Shown: positions 1 to 6,228 of the stretch, in pieces
Layout: each line of letters starts with the position of its first letter
How positions within the stretch are numbered: the first letter of the stretch is position 1
NCBI RefSeq assembly: GCF_000721935.1
Contig: NZ_KL585445.1
Coordinates: 38,510-44,890 of the forward strand
Origin: Streptomyces sp. NRRL WC-3549
GTDB lineage: Bacteria > Actinomycetota > Actinomycetes > Streptomycetales > Streptomycetaceae
Direction: 5' to 3'
DNA length: 6,381 nucleotides
The notes under the pieces: generated by a model
The model's database searches: none
Seen by the model: the letters and a program-made list of their open reading frames with translations, nothing else
What the model was told of the DNA's origin: nothing
Program-made: the position numbers and the translations under genes

Positions 1-788
1 ACCATGACGTCGGAGGCGGCGAACACCGCGTCCACGTCGGGGCGGCGGGCCAGCAGTTCCCGCATGGCCCGGGCGCCGCTCTCCTCGCTGAAGTCGGCGG
101 GCGCGATGAGCCGTTCGTCGGGGTCGAGCCCCGCCGAGGCCACGGCCTTGCGGTAGCCGTCGAGCCGGCGCTGGGCGCCGTACACGTCGAGGCGTCCGGT
201 GATGGTGGCGATGGTCCGGCGGCCTCGCGATATGAAGTGGTCGACGGCCGCGCGGGCGCCCTCGAAGTTGTCGGAGTCGACCGACGGCAAGGTCTCCGCC
301 GCGTGCCTGCGGCCGCTGATCACGGAGGGCATACCGAGCTGTTCGAGCAGGTCCGGCAGCGGGTCGTCGGCGTGCACCGAGACGAGCAGCACCCCGTCGA
401 CCCGGTGCGCGGTCAGGTACTGGGCCAGCCGGCGGCGCTCGCGGTCGTTGCCCGCGAGGGTCAGCAGCAACTGCATCTCGGTGTCGGCGAGTGCCGCCCC
501 GACGCCGCGCACGATGTCGGAGAAGTACGGTTCGGCGAAGAAGCGCGTCTCGGACTCGGGGACGACGAGCGCGATGGCGTCCGTGCGGTTGCCGGCGAGC
601 GCCCGGGCCGCCCGGTTGGGTACGTAGCCGAGTTCGGCGACCGCGGCCTCGACCGCCTCGCGGGTCTGGGCGCTGACGCGCGGCGAGCCGTTGATGACGC
701 GTGAGGCCGTGCCCCGCCCGACCCCGGCCCGTGCCGCTACCTCTTCGAGCGTGGGCCGCCCGCCACTTCGTACTCGCGCTGCCGCCAT
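1..788 (-). CDS. cebR: CebR-like LacI-family transcriptional repressor (C-terminus cut off by the window edge)
   Basis: The first 262 residues of a LacI/GalR-family DNA-binding repressor, read by translating the minus strand from the ATG at 786-788. A GGGAGG ribosome site (794-799) sits 5 bases upstream of that ATG. Residues 13-34 (TLEEVAARAG, then the recognition helix GRGTASRVING) form the LacI helix-turn-helix. Residues 53-65 (LGYVPNRAARALA) are the hinge helix that enters the minor groove at the centre of the operator. From about residue 70 the periplasmic-binding-protein-like sensor domain begins (AIALVVPES, then RVDGVLLVS, ending in DAVFAASDVM). Family members run to about 340-350 residues, so roughly 80-90 are missing through the window edge and not through mutation. 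Context makes it the CebR repressor, which is released by cellobiose-type sugars: it adjoins cebEFG-bglC, and three copies of the CebR operator lie in the window, one upstream of this gene. The family is certain; the exact inducer is inferred. Confidence 0.9.
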   Translation of the reverse strand, partial: MAAARVRSGGRPTLEEVAARAGVGRGTASRVINGSPRVSAQTREAVEAAVAELGYVPNRAARALAGNRTDAIALVVPESETRFFAEPYFSDIVRGVGAALADTEMQLLLTLAGNDRERRRLAQYLTAHRVDGVLLVSVHADDPLPDLLEQLGMPSVISGRRHAAETLPSVDSDNFEGARAAVDHFISRGRRTIATITGRLDVYGAQRRLDGYRKAVASAGLDPDERLIAPADFSEESGARAMRELLARRPDVDAVFAASDVM

Positions 789-904
789 GGCTGCCTCCCG
801 TTCGCGGTCAATTTCTCACAGCCGGATACCCAAACCAAGTCCCGCCGTCCGATCCCTTGACGCATGTGCGGCCACGACCTGGGGTCCTGCGGCCCCGCAT
901 CTCT

Positions 905-918
905 TGGGAGCGCTCCCA
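905..918. promoter_or_regulatory. CebR operator upstream of cebR (autoregulation site)
   Basis: A perfect TGGGAGCGCTCCCA palindrome whose symmetry extends to 20 bp (902-921), the longest of the three copies. It lies 116 bases upstream of the cebR ATG and beyond the bglC terminator, so it most likely controls a separate cebR promoter. A weak -10-like TAGTCT (minus strand, 919-924) abuts it and would put the transcription start inside the operator, but no convincing -35 is visible. Known CebR and CelR proteins bind this palindrome. Autoregulation is inferred. Confidence 0.88.
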
Positions 919-960
919 AGACTACGGTGTCCGGATGACGAACAGGTAGGACGGGCATGG

Positions 961-994
961 AAAAGCGGGACCCGGCCTCCCGGCCGGGTCCCGC
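961..994 (-). terminator. Intrinsic terminator after bglC
   Basis: A 13-bp perfect stem (965-977 pairing with 982-994) closed by a 4-base loop, starting 19 bases after the bglC stop. On the minus strand it is followed at once by TTTTCC. Hairpin plus short T-run is the classical intrinsic terminator layout. It separates bglC from cebR, which therefore probably has its own promoter. Confidence 0.85.
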
Positions 995-1013
995 TCAGGT
1001 GTGACGGCGGCGG

Positions 1014-2474
1014 TCAGGCCGTGCCGTCGACCGGCGGCAGGGCGTGACGGCGGATCACCTCGGAGTACCAGTGGGCGCTCGCCTTGGGGATGCGGCGCTG
1101 GGAGGCGTAGTCGACGTACACGGCGCCGAAGCGCTTCGAATAGCCGTACGCCCACTCGAAGTTGTCCATCAGCGACCACAGGAAGTAACCGCGGACGTCC
1201 GCACCGTCGGCGACGGCCCGGCGTACGGCGTCGAGGTGGCCGTGCAGGTACGCGATGCGCTCGGGGTCCTCGACCTTGCCCTCGGGCGAGACGTAGTCGT
1301 CGAAGGCGGCGCCGTTCTCGGTGACCATCAACGGCAGCTCCGGGTGGTCCCGGTGGACGTCCATGAGGAGGTTGTAGAGCCCGTTGGGATCGATCGACCA
1401 GTCCATCGCGGTGCGCTCCTTCCCCTCGGCGAGGTGGAAGGCGACGTGCTCGGAGCCGGGCCACGGGGAGTGGTCGCTGGCTCCGTGGGCGTCGCTGCGC
1501 GCGTAGTCGGCCCCCTCCGCCGGGGCGGAGACGAGCGTCGGCGTGTAGTAGTTGATGCCGAGCGCGTCGATGGGCCGCGAGATGGTGGCGAGGTCGCCGT
1601 CCTGGACCAGCTTCGACCAGTCGACCAGGTGCGAGGTGTCGGCGATCAGGTCCTCGGGGTACTCACCGCGCAGCATCGGGCCGGTGAAGACCCGGTTGCC
1701 GACCGCGTCGATCCGGCGGGCGGCGTCCGCGTCGGCCGCGCTGTCGGTGAGCGGGCGGACCTGGTGGAGATTGAGGGTGACCGAGGTCTGCGCCGCAGCG
1801 GGGAGTTGGGTACGCAGGACCTCGATCGCCCGGCCATGGGCGAGGTTGAGGTGATGGGCCGCCTGCAGCGCCGCTGCGGGCTCGGTGCGGCCGGGCGCGT
1901 GCACGCCGGAGCCGTAGCCGAGATAGGCCGAGCACCAGGGCTCGTTGAGGGTGGTCCACATGCCGACGCGGTCACCGAGCGCGCCGGAGACGATCGCGGC
2001 GTAGTCGGCGAACCGGTCCGCGGTCGCCCGCTCGGGCCAGCCGCCGGCGTCCTCCAGCTCCTGGGGCAGGTCCCAGTGGTAGAGGGTGGCGACGGGCATG
2101 ATGCCCGCGTCGAGCAGCTCGTCGACGAGCTTGCGGTAGAAGTCCAGGCCGCGTTCCACGGCGGGGCCGCGTCCGGTGGGCTGGACCCGCGACCAGGAGA
2201 CGGAGAAGCGGTAGGCCTTGAGCCCGAGCCCCTTCATCAGGGCGACGTCGTCGCGGTAGCGGTGGTAGTGGTCGGCGGCGATGTCGCCGGTGTCGCCGTT
2301 GCGGACCTTGCCGGGGGTGCGGCTGAAGGTGTCCCAGATGGACGGCGTCCGGCCGTCCTCGGCGGCGGCGCCCTCCACCTGGTAGGAGGCGGTGGCCGCG
2401 CCCCAGAGGAAGCCCGTGGGGAAGTTCGTTGCCTCGGGCGCCTGGGGGGTGGTGTCGGGTCGTACTGCAGTCAT
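1014..2474 (-). CDS. bglC: Cytoplasmic GH1 beta-glucosidase BglC
   Basis: A 486-residue glycoside hydrolase family 1 enzyme of normal length, predicted to split cellobiose and short cello-oligosaccharides to glucose with retention of configuration. The family signatures are in order: the N-terminal [14 protein letters not shown] (22-35, with sugar-binding Gln32), YHW (132-134), the acid/base motif TLNEPW with Glu178, NYY (308-310), the nucleophile motif VTENG with Glu386, and the glycone-binding NFEW (438-441). No signal peptide is visible, so it acts inside the cell on sugar imported by CebEFG. The ATG at 2472-2474 is chosen because the GH1 domain starts shortly after it and the CebR operator lies just upstream. 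The open frame continues to 2597, but that extension would be translated operator and hairpin. The only Shine-Dalgarno-like sequence, GGGAG, is inside the operator. Some GH1 enzymes also cleave other beta-glucosides, so breadth of substrate is not settled. Confidence 0.93.
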   Translation of the reverse strand: MTAVRPDTTPQAPEATNFPTGFLWGAATASYQVEGAAAEDGRTPSIWDTFSRTPGKVRNGDTGDIAADHYHRYRDDVALMKGLGLKAYRFSVSWSRVQPTGRGPAVERGLDFYRKLVDELLDAGIMPVATLYHWDLPQELEDAGGWPERATADRFADYAAIVSGALGDRVGMWTTLNEPWCSAYLGYGSGVHAPGRTEPAAALQAAHHLNLAHGRAIEVLRTQLPAAAQTSVTLNLHQVRPLTDSAADADAARRIDAVGNRVFTGPMLRGEYPEDLIADTSHLVDWSKLVQDGDLATISRPIDALGINYYTPTLVSAPAEGADYARSDAHGASDHSPWPGSEHVAFHLAEGKERTAMDWSIDPNGLYNLLMDVHRDHPELPLMVTENGAAFDDYVSPEGKVEDPERIAYLHGHLDAVRRAVADGADVRGYFLWSLMDNFEWAYGYSKRFGAVYVDYASQRRIPKASAHWYSEVIRRHALPPVDGTA

Positions 2475-2476
2475 GT

Positions 2477-2490
2477 TGGGAGCGCTCCCA
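2477..2490. promoter_or_regulatory. CebR operator overlapping the bglC translation start region
   Basis: A perfect 14-bp TGGGAGCGCTCCCA palindrome with no further flanking symmetry, ending only 2 bases before the bglC ATG. Its minus-strand GGGAG is the sole candidate ribosome site, about 10 bases from the ATG. A bound repressor here would block transcription at or just after initiation. I could not find a clear -10/-35 pair upstream of it. Confidence 0.92.
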
Positions 2491-2521
2491 TGGGTTGACG
2501 AACGTGGACGGGAAGAGCGGG

Positions 2522-2579
2522 GACCCCGGTACCCGTACGGCCTGCGGTCAGGTACAGGCCGTACGGGACGGCCGGGGTC
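2522..2579 (-). terminator. Long hairpin between cebG and bglC, probable terminator or attenuator
   Basis: A two-part stem: an inner 13-bp perfect arm (2532-2544 with 2555-2567, 10-base loop) and an outer 8-bp arm (2522-2529 with 2572-2579), joined by a small internal loop. It begins 30 bases after the cebG stop. No real T-run follows on the minus strand (CCCGCTCTTCCC), so termination may be partial, as for many hairpin-only actinomycete terminators. It lies upstream of the bglC operator and suggests that bglC can be transcribed separately from cebEFG. Confidence 0.65.
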
Positions 2580-2609
2580 GGACCGGATACGGAACAAGCG
2601 GGCCGGCGG

Positions 2610-3530
2610 TCAGCCCTTGACGGCGCCTGACATGATGCCACCGACGATCTGCTTGCCGAAGATCACGAAGACGACGAGCAGTGGCACGGTGCTGATCAGC
2701 GCGCCGGCCATGACGATGCTCTGGTCGGGGACGTAGGAGGCGCTCAGCTGTCCGAGTGCCACCTGGAGGGTGGGGTTGTCCTGGCTCAGGGCGAGGTAGG
2801 GCCAGAAGAAGTCGTTCCACGTCTGGACGAAGGTGAGCATGCCGAGCACCATCATGGCAGGGCGGGCCACGGGGAGCACGATGCTCCACACGATGCGGAG
2901 ATTGTTCGCTCCGTCCATCCTGCCCGCCTCGATGAGCTCGTACGGCAGCGCCTCCAGCAGGTACTGGCGCATGAAGAACACCCCGAAGGCGCTCACCAGG
3001 GTCGGGAAGATCACCGACTCCAGCTGACCGCCCCACCCGATGTCGGCCATCATCATGAACAGGGGTACGACGCTCAGCTGCGGGGGAATCGTCAGAGTGG
3101 CGATGACCACGGTCATCAGCACTCCACGGCCCTTGAAGCGCATCTTGGCGAAGGCGTACCCGGCCAGGGTGCAGAAGAACAGGGTCGCCGTGGTGATGCA
3201 GGCGGACACGATGAACGTGTTGACGATGGCCGTGCCGAGGTGAGCCTGTTCCCAGGCCGCCTGCAGGTTGTGGAACAGATTGCCGCCCGGGAGGAACGGC
3301 GGTGGCGTGTCGAGCACCTCGTTCTGGGTACGGGAGGCGGTGACGAGCGTCCAGTACAGCGGGAACAGCGAGCCGATGCCGACGACGGCCAGGGCGATGT
3401 AGGCGAAGGGACCCGCGTGGTGCTGGCGGCCGGCACCGGGCTTGAACCGGCGGCGCGGCGGCTCACCGCGGACGGCGGACTTGGAGACGCCGCTGCGGTC
3501 GGGTGCGGCGATGGGGCTGGTGGTGGTCAT
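2610..3530 (-). CDS. cebG: CebG, ABC sugar-importer permease subunit (MalG family)
   Basis: A 306-residue integral membrane protein of the MalG/carbohydrate-uptake type, the second half of the CebF-CebG channel for cellobiose and cello-oligosaccharides. A basic cytoplasmic N-terminus (about residues 1-40) precedes about six hydrophobic segments (near 43-61, 104-128, 137-160, 173-190, 225-246 and 272-292). The cytoplasmic EAA loop that docks with the ATPase is at 201-220 (EAGRMDG, ending IVLP). The C-terminus GGIMSGAVKG is typical of MalG-type subunits. The ATG at 3528-3530 has a GGGGAG ribosome site (3539-3544) 8 bases upstream, reaching almost to the cebF stop 15 bases away, so the two genes are co-transcribed and probably translationally linked. 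Substrate is inferred from CebE, BglC and the operators; the permease sequence alone would not reveal it. Confidence 0.9.
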   Translation of the reverse strand: MTTTSPIAAPDRSGVSKSAVRGEPPRRRFKPGAGRQHHAGPFAYIALAVVGIGSLFPLYWTLVTASRTQNEVLDTPPPFLPGGNLFHNLQAAWEQAHLGTAIVNTFIVSACITTATLFFCTLAGYAFAKMRFKGRGVLMTVVIATLTIPPQLSVVPLFMMMADIGWGGQLESVIFPTLVSAFGVFFMRQYLLEALPYELIEAGRMDGANNLRIVWSIVLPVARPAMMVLGMLTFVQTWNDFFWPYLALSQDNPTLQVALGQLSASYVPDQSIVMAGALISTVPLLVVFVIFGKQIVGGIMSGAVKG

Positions 3531-3545
3531 GTGTATCGCTCCCCG

Positions 3546-4544
3546 TCAGGCCGCGGTCTTGCGCATGAAGCGCCCGACGAGCCAGTTGATCGCGGCAATG
3601 AGCAACAGCAGGGCGAGCATGGCCCAGGCGACTGCGGCGGCCGGTCCGAGGTGCAAGAGGTTCCAGCCGTAGTTGTAGAGGTAGATACTGAGCGTCTCGT
3701 ACTGGTGCTCGGTGCCGCCCTGGGCCCCGTTGGTACCGCCCTCGAGCAGGAGGGGTTCACCGAACAGCTGCATGGAGCCGATGGTCGAGATGACGATCGT
3801 GAAGAGGATCGTCGGCCGCAGCGAGGGGATCGTCACGTTGCGGAACTGCTGCCAGCGGGAGGCTCCGTCGAGCGACGCGGCCTCGTACAGGTCCGAGGGC
3901 ACCGCCTGCATCGCCGCGAGGTAGATCAGCGTGTTGTAGCCCGTCCAGCGCCAGATCACGATGACGGCGATGGCGATCTTCGACGTCCAGTGGCCGTTGG
4001 CCCAGTTCGTATCGCCGGCGCCGAAGAAACTGAGCACCCAGTTCAGCAGGCCGCCGTCCGCACGGAAGACCAGGGCGAAGACGAGGGCGGCCGAAGCCAC
4101 CGAGGTGGCGTACGGGGTGAGGATCACGGTGCGCCAGAACGTGCTGGCACGCAGCTTGTAGTTCAGCAGGTGCGCGAGACCGAGCGCCATCATCAGCTGC
4201 GGAACGGTCGAGATGACACCGATGACGAAGGTGTTGGTGACCGCGGTCCAGAACTCGGAGTCCTGCAGGATGGTGCTGAAGTTTTCCCAGCCCACCCATT
4301 CCATCTGGTCGAGATCGGTCATCTCCACCCGGTGGAGGGCGATCCAGCCGGTGTAGATGAGCGGGTAGAGCCCGAAGGCCCCGAAGACGAGGAAGAAGGG
4401 GGCGATGTAGGCGTACGGCGACACCTTGTCGTCGAAGCGCCACAGCCGACTGCGCCATGCCTGACGGCCGGGGGTCATGGGCTTCGGGGCGCGGCGGCTG
4501 GGGCGTGAGCCCTGTGCGCCCCGGGCGGGGGTGGTGGTTGCCAC
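3546..4544 (-). CDS. cebF: CebF, ABC sugar-importer permease subunit (MalF family)
   Basis: A 332-residue membrane permease of the MalF type, partner of CebG. After a basic N-terminus, hydrophobic segments lie near residues 47-70, 102-124, 139-160, 188-210, 245-263 and 301-323. The segment SPYAYIAPFFLVFGAFGLYPLIYT is the usual first helix of these subunits. The ATPase-docking EAA loop is intact at 221-240 (EAASLDG, ending VTIP). The GTG at 4542-4544 is chosen as start because a strong GGAAGGA site lies 9 bases upstream. An in-frame ATG at 4634 would add 30 residues encoded by the structured gap after cebE and has no such site. An internal ATG at residue 23 is a weaker alternative. It follows cebE after 169 bases and precedes cebG by 15. 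Confidence 0.9.
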   Translation of the reverse strand: MATTTPARGAQGSRPSRRAPKPMTPGRQAWRSRLWRFDDKVSPYAYIAPFFLVFGAFGLYPLIYTGWIALHRVEMTDLDQMEWVGWENFSTILQDSEFWTAVTNTFVIGVISTVPQLMMALGLAHLLNYKLRASTFWRTVILTPYATSVASAALVFALVFRADGGLLNWVLSFFGAGDTNWANGHWTSKIAIAVIVIWRWTGYNTLIYLAAMQAVPSDLYEAASLDGASRWQQFRNVTIPSLRPTILFTIVISTIGSMQLFGEPLLLEGGTNGAQGGTEHQYETLSIYLYNYGWNLLHLGPAAAVAWAMLALLLLIAAINWLVGRFMRKTAA

Positions 4545-4553
4545 AGGTGGGAG

Positions 4554-4560
4554 TCCTTCC
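4554..4560 (-). promoter_or_regulatory. Ribosome binding site fixing the GTG start of cebF
   Basis: GGAAGGA on the minus strand, 9 bases before the GTG at 4542-4544. It decides between that GTG and the upstream in-frame ATG at 4632-4634, which would place this site inside the coding sequence. Confidence 0.75.
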
Positions 4561-4570
4561 CTGGGGTGTG

Positions 4571-4623
4571 CCGACACCGCAGGGGCAGGCCGGATCTCTG
4601 GTCGGGTCCGGCGGAGGTGTCGG
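4571..4623 (-). other. Second, weaker hairpin in the cebE-cebF gap
   Basis: An 8-bp outer arm (4571-4578 with 4616-4623) encloses a 6-bp arm (4589-4594 with 4607-4612, 12-base loop). It sits between the large hairpin and the cebF ribosome site and may belong to the same RNA-processing or expression-tuning element. In such G+C-rich sequence a pairing of this strength can arise by chance. Confidence 0.35.
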
Positions 4624-4655
4624 AAGCCGTGCACGGGCCGGCGTGGGAACCGGCA

Positions 4656-4707
4656 CCGGTGCGGGCGGCCGGGGACTCGTGGAAGACGTCCCGGCCGCCC
4701 GCACCGG
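4656..4707 (-). other. Strong cebE-cebF intercistronic hairpin (mRNA stabiliser or partial terminator)
   Basis: An 18-bp uninterrupted stem (4656-4673 with 4690-4707), extended by 2 bp past a bulged G (4674), enclosing a loop of about 11 bases. It starts 6 bases after the cebE stop. No T-run follows on the minus strand, which argues against an efficient intrinsic terminator. It fits a 3' stabilising or attenuating structure that lets the binding protein be made in excess over the permeases, as known for binding-protein operons such as malEFG of enteric bacteria. The role here is inferred. Confidence 0.75.
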
Positions 4708-4713
4708 CAAGGA

Positions 4714-6036
4714 TCAGCCGATCACCTTGTCGATGGACTTGACGGCGTCGTCCCAGGCCTTGTCCGGGCTGGTGCCCCGCTGCTCCATGTTGTTGATCTG
4801 GGTGGAGATGGAGTCCTTGATGATGCCGTCCTTCGGGCCGAGCACGGCGGCGGGGATGACCTTGGCCTCTTCGGCGTAGATCTCACCGATGGGGGCGTTG
4901 TTGAAGTACTCCAGCTTGGCGGTCTTCACATCGGGGAGCTCGTAGGCGCCCTTGTTCGACGGGAAGAGACCGGCGGCCTTGAAGACGGCGGCCTGCTGTT
5001 CGGGGGCGGTCAGCCACTTGACGAGCTCGCCGGCCTCCTTGACGTGCTTGCCCTTGGCCGGCACGGAGAGGAACGAACCACCCCAGTTGGCCGCGGTCTC
5101 ACCCGGGGTGCGGGCGATGTCCCACTTGCCCTTGAACTCGTCACCGGCGTACGTGGAGATCTGCGCCGCCATCCACGCGGGGCAGGCCACGGTCGCGATG
5201 CTGCCCTTGCGCAGGGCGGCCTTCCACGGGTCCTGGAACTGGGCCAGGCCCTGGGTCAGCTTCTTGTCGACCGCATCGGCTGCGAGGTCCCAGCCCGCCT
5301 TGACGCCGGCGCTCTCCTTGTAGATCGCCTTGCCGTCCTTGGAGTAGTACTGCTCCTCGTCGGAGCTCACCACGCCGTTGTACATGGCGCTGGCGGAGTC
5401 CATGAAGTAGGTGTCCTTGGGGGCCTTCTTCTTGTACTCCTCGCCGAGGTTGAGGTAGTCCCCCCAGCCGCCGGCGACCTTCTTGGCGACCTCTTCGCGG
5501 TCGGCCGGCAGGCCGGCCTGCTCGAACAGGTCACGGCGGTAGCAGATCGACATCGGGCCGATGTCGGTACCCGCGCCGATCACCTTGCCCTCGTCGGTGC
5601 TGGCCTGCAGCGCCTTCCAGTTGACCCACTCGTTGACGTCGATGACCTCGGACAGGTCGGCGAAGGCGTCCGCCTTGGTGTCGACGAGTTCCTTGACGCG
5701 GCCGACCTCGATGCCCTGGATGTCGGCCAGTCCGCTGCCCGTGTTGAGCTGCTGGAGGAACTTGGGGTAGTAGACCTTCTCGTCGGACGTCGTCGTTTCC
5801 TTGACCGTGATGTTCGGGTGGAGCTCGTGGTACTTCTCGAAGAGCCCCGCCTCCTTGTAGCCGAACTGACCGAAGTCGGCGACGGTCAGGGTGATGTTCC
5901 CGTCCGCTTCGGCCTTGTCGGAGTCCGAACCGGAGTCGCTGCAACCGGTCAGCAGCAGGGCGGCGGTCGTGAGACCCGTGGTGGCCAGGACGGCCGTTCT
6001 GCGACGTCGACCAGCGACGGTGCGGGTGATGCGCAT
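4714..6036 (-). CDS. cebE: CebE, cellobiose/cello-oligosaccharide-binding lipoprotein
   Basis: A 440-residue extracellular solute-binding protein of the family 1 (MalE-like) type, tethered to the outer face of the membrane, that captures the sugar and delivers it to CebF-CebG. The signal peptide has a basic n-region with RRRR (10-13), a hydrophobic stretch, and the lipobox LTGC with lipidated Cys32. The arginine run RRTAVL loosely resembles a Tat motif, so export may use Tat. The mature part starts with a Ser/Asp-rich linker, then NITLTVADFG (47-56); the family motif MSICYRRDLFEQAGLP is at 162-177, and WLTAPEQQAAVFKAAGLFPS at 341-360. The ATG at 6034-6036 is fixed by the signal peptide and by an AAGGAG site 7 bases upstream. 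The frame stays open upstream to 6267, but that would translate the operator and destroy the signal peptide. It is the first gene of the operon, 133 bases after a CebR operator. Confidence 0.92.
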   Translation of the reverse strand: MRITRTVAGRRRRTAVLATTGLTTAALLLTGCSDSGSDSDKAEADGNITLTVADFGQFGYKEAGLFEKYHELHPNITVKETTTSDEKVYYPKFLQQLNTGSGLADIQGIEVGRVKELVDTKADAFADLSEVIDVNEWVNWKALQASTDEGKVIGAGTDIGPMSICYRRDLFEQAGLPADREEVAKKVAGGWGDYLNLGEEYKKKAPKDTYFMDSASAMYNGVVSSDEEQYYSKDGKAIYKESAGVKAGWDLAADAVDKKLTQGLAQFQDPWKAALRKGSIATVACPAWMAAQISTYAGDEFKGKWDIARTPGETAANWGGSFLSVPAKGKHVKEAGELVKWLTAPEQQAAVFKAAGLFPSNKGAYELPDVKTAKLEYFNNAPIGEIYAEEAKVIPAAVLGPKDGIIKDSISTQINNMEQRGTSPDKAWDDAVKSIDKVIG

Positions 6037-6043
6037 TCCACTA

Positions 6044-6049
6044 CTCCTT
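6044..6049 (-). promoter_or_regulatory. Ribosome binding site of cebE
   Basis: AAGGAG on the minus strand, 7 bases before the cebE ATG. It supports the 440-residue start over the longer in-frame ATG at 6267. Confidence 0.85.
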
Positions 6050-6169
6050 GTTCCAGGGTGGGACTGGCGTTCGATCTGCTCGGCATACGCGCTGGTGGCC
6101 GCGGGTGCCGGTGGTACGGAGAGACATGGGCGGTGTCGTCCCCGTACGAGCGAAAAACCTCGTTCGATA

Positions 6170-6183
6170 TGGGAGCGCTCCCA
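6170..6183. promoter_or_regulatory. CebR operator controlling cebEFG
   Basis: A perfect TGGGAGCGCTCCCA palindrome with symmetry extended to 16 bp (6169-6184). It is 133 bases upstream of the cebE ATG and just downstream of the predicted transcription start (near 6192). Bound CebR would block polymerase at the start site or as it leaves the promoter. Sequence identity with the known CebR/CelR operator is exact. Confidence 0.93.
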
Positions 6184-6198
6184 TGCGCTGATGCCGGA

Positions 6199-6228
6199 AG
6201 ATTGCTGCCTCAAGGGGGTGGGTGTCAA
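6199..6228 (-). promoter_or_regulatory. Predicted cebE promoter
   Basis: The minus strand shows a perfect -35 TTGACA (6223-6228), an 18-base spacer and a weak -10 CAATCT (6199-6204). This predicts a start near 6192 and a leader of about 155 bases. The -35 and the fit to the operator are persuasive; the -10 matches only its second and last positions. Confidence 0.5.

Noticed and set aside
1070..1084. Operator-like TGGGCGCTCGCC inside bglC
   Set aside because: It keeps only a fragment of the CebR box, is not palindromic, and lies in coding sequence near the 3' end of bglC.
1044..2498. 484-codon plus-strand open frame opposite bglC
   Set aside because: It is the antisense shadow of bglC. The product is a low-complexity Val/Gly/Arg/Asp-rich string with no recognisable domain, as expected opposite high-GC coding DNA, while the minus strand encodes an intact GH1 enzyme.
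2475..2597. N-terminal extension of BglC to the ATG at 2597
   Set aside because: It would translate the hairpin and the CebR operator into a basic, Pro/Arg-rich stretch foreign to GH1 enzymes. The ATG at 2474 sits directly before the conserved domain.
3240..4508. 422-codon plus-strand open frame opposite cebF and cebG
   Set aside because: It runs across two well-supported permease genes, is Glu/Arg/Gly-rich without any motif, and comes from the usual third-position GC bias.
6146..6163. Short hairpin with T5 loop in the cebE leader, considered as a riboswitch or attenuator
   Set aside because: The stem has only 5 bp, and no alternative pairing or known riboswitch core is visible.
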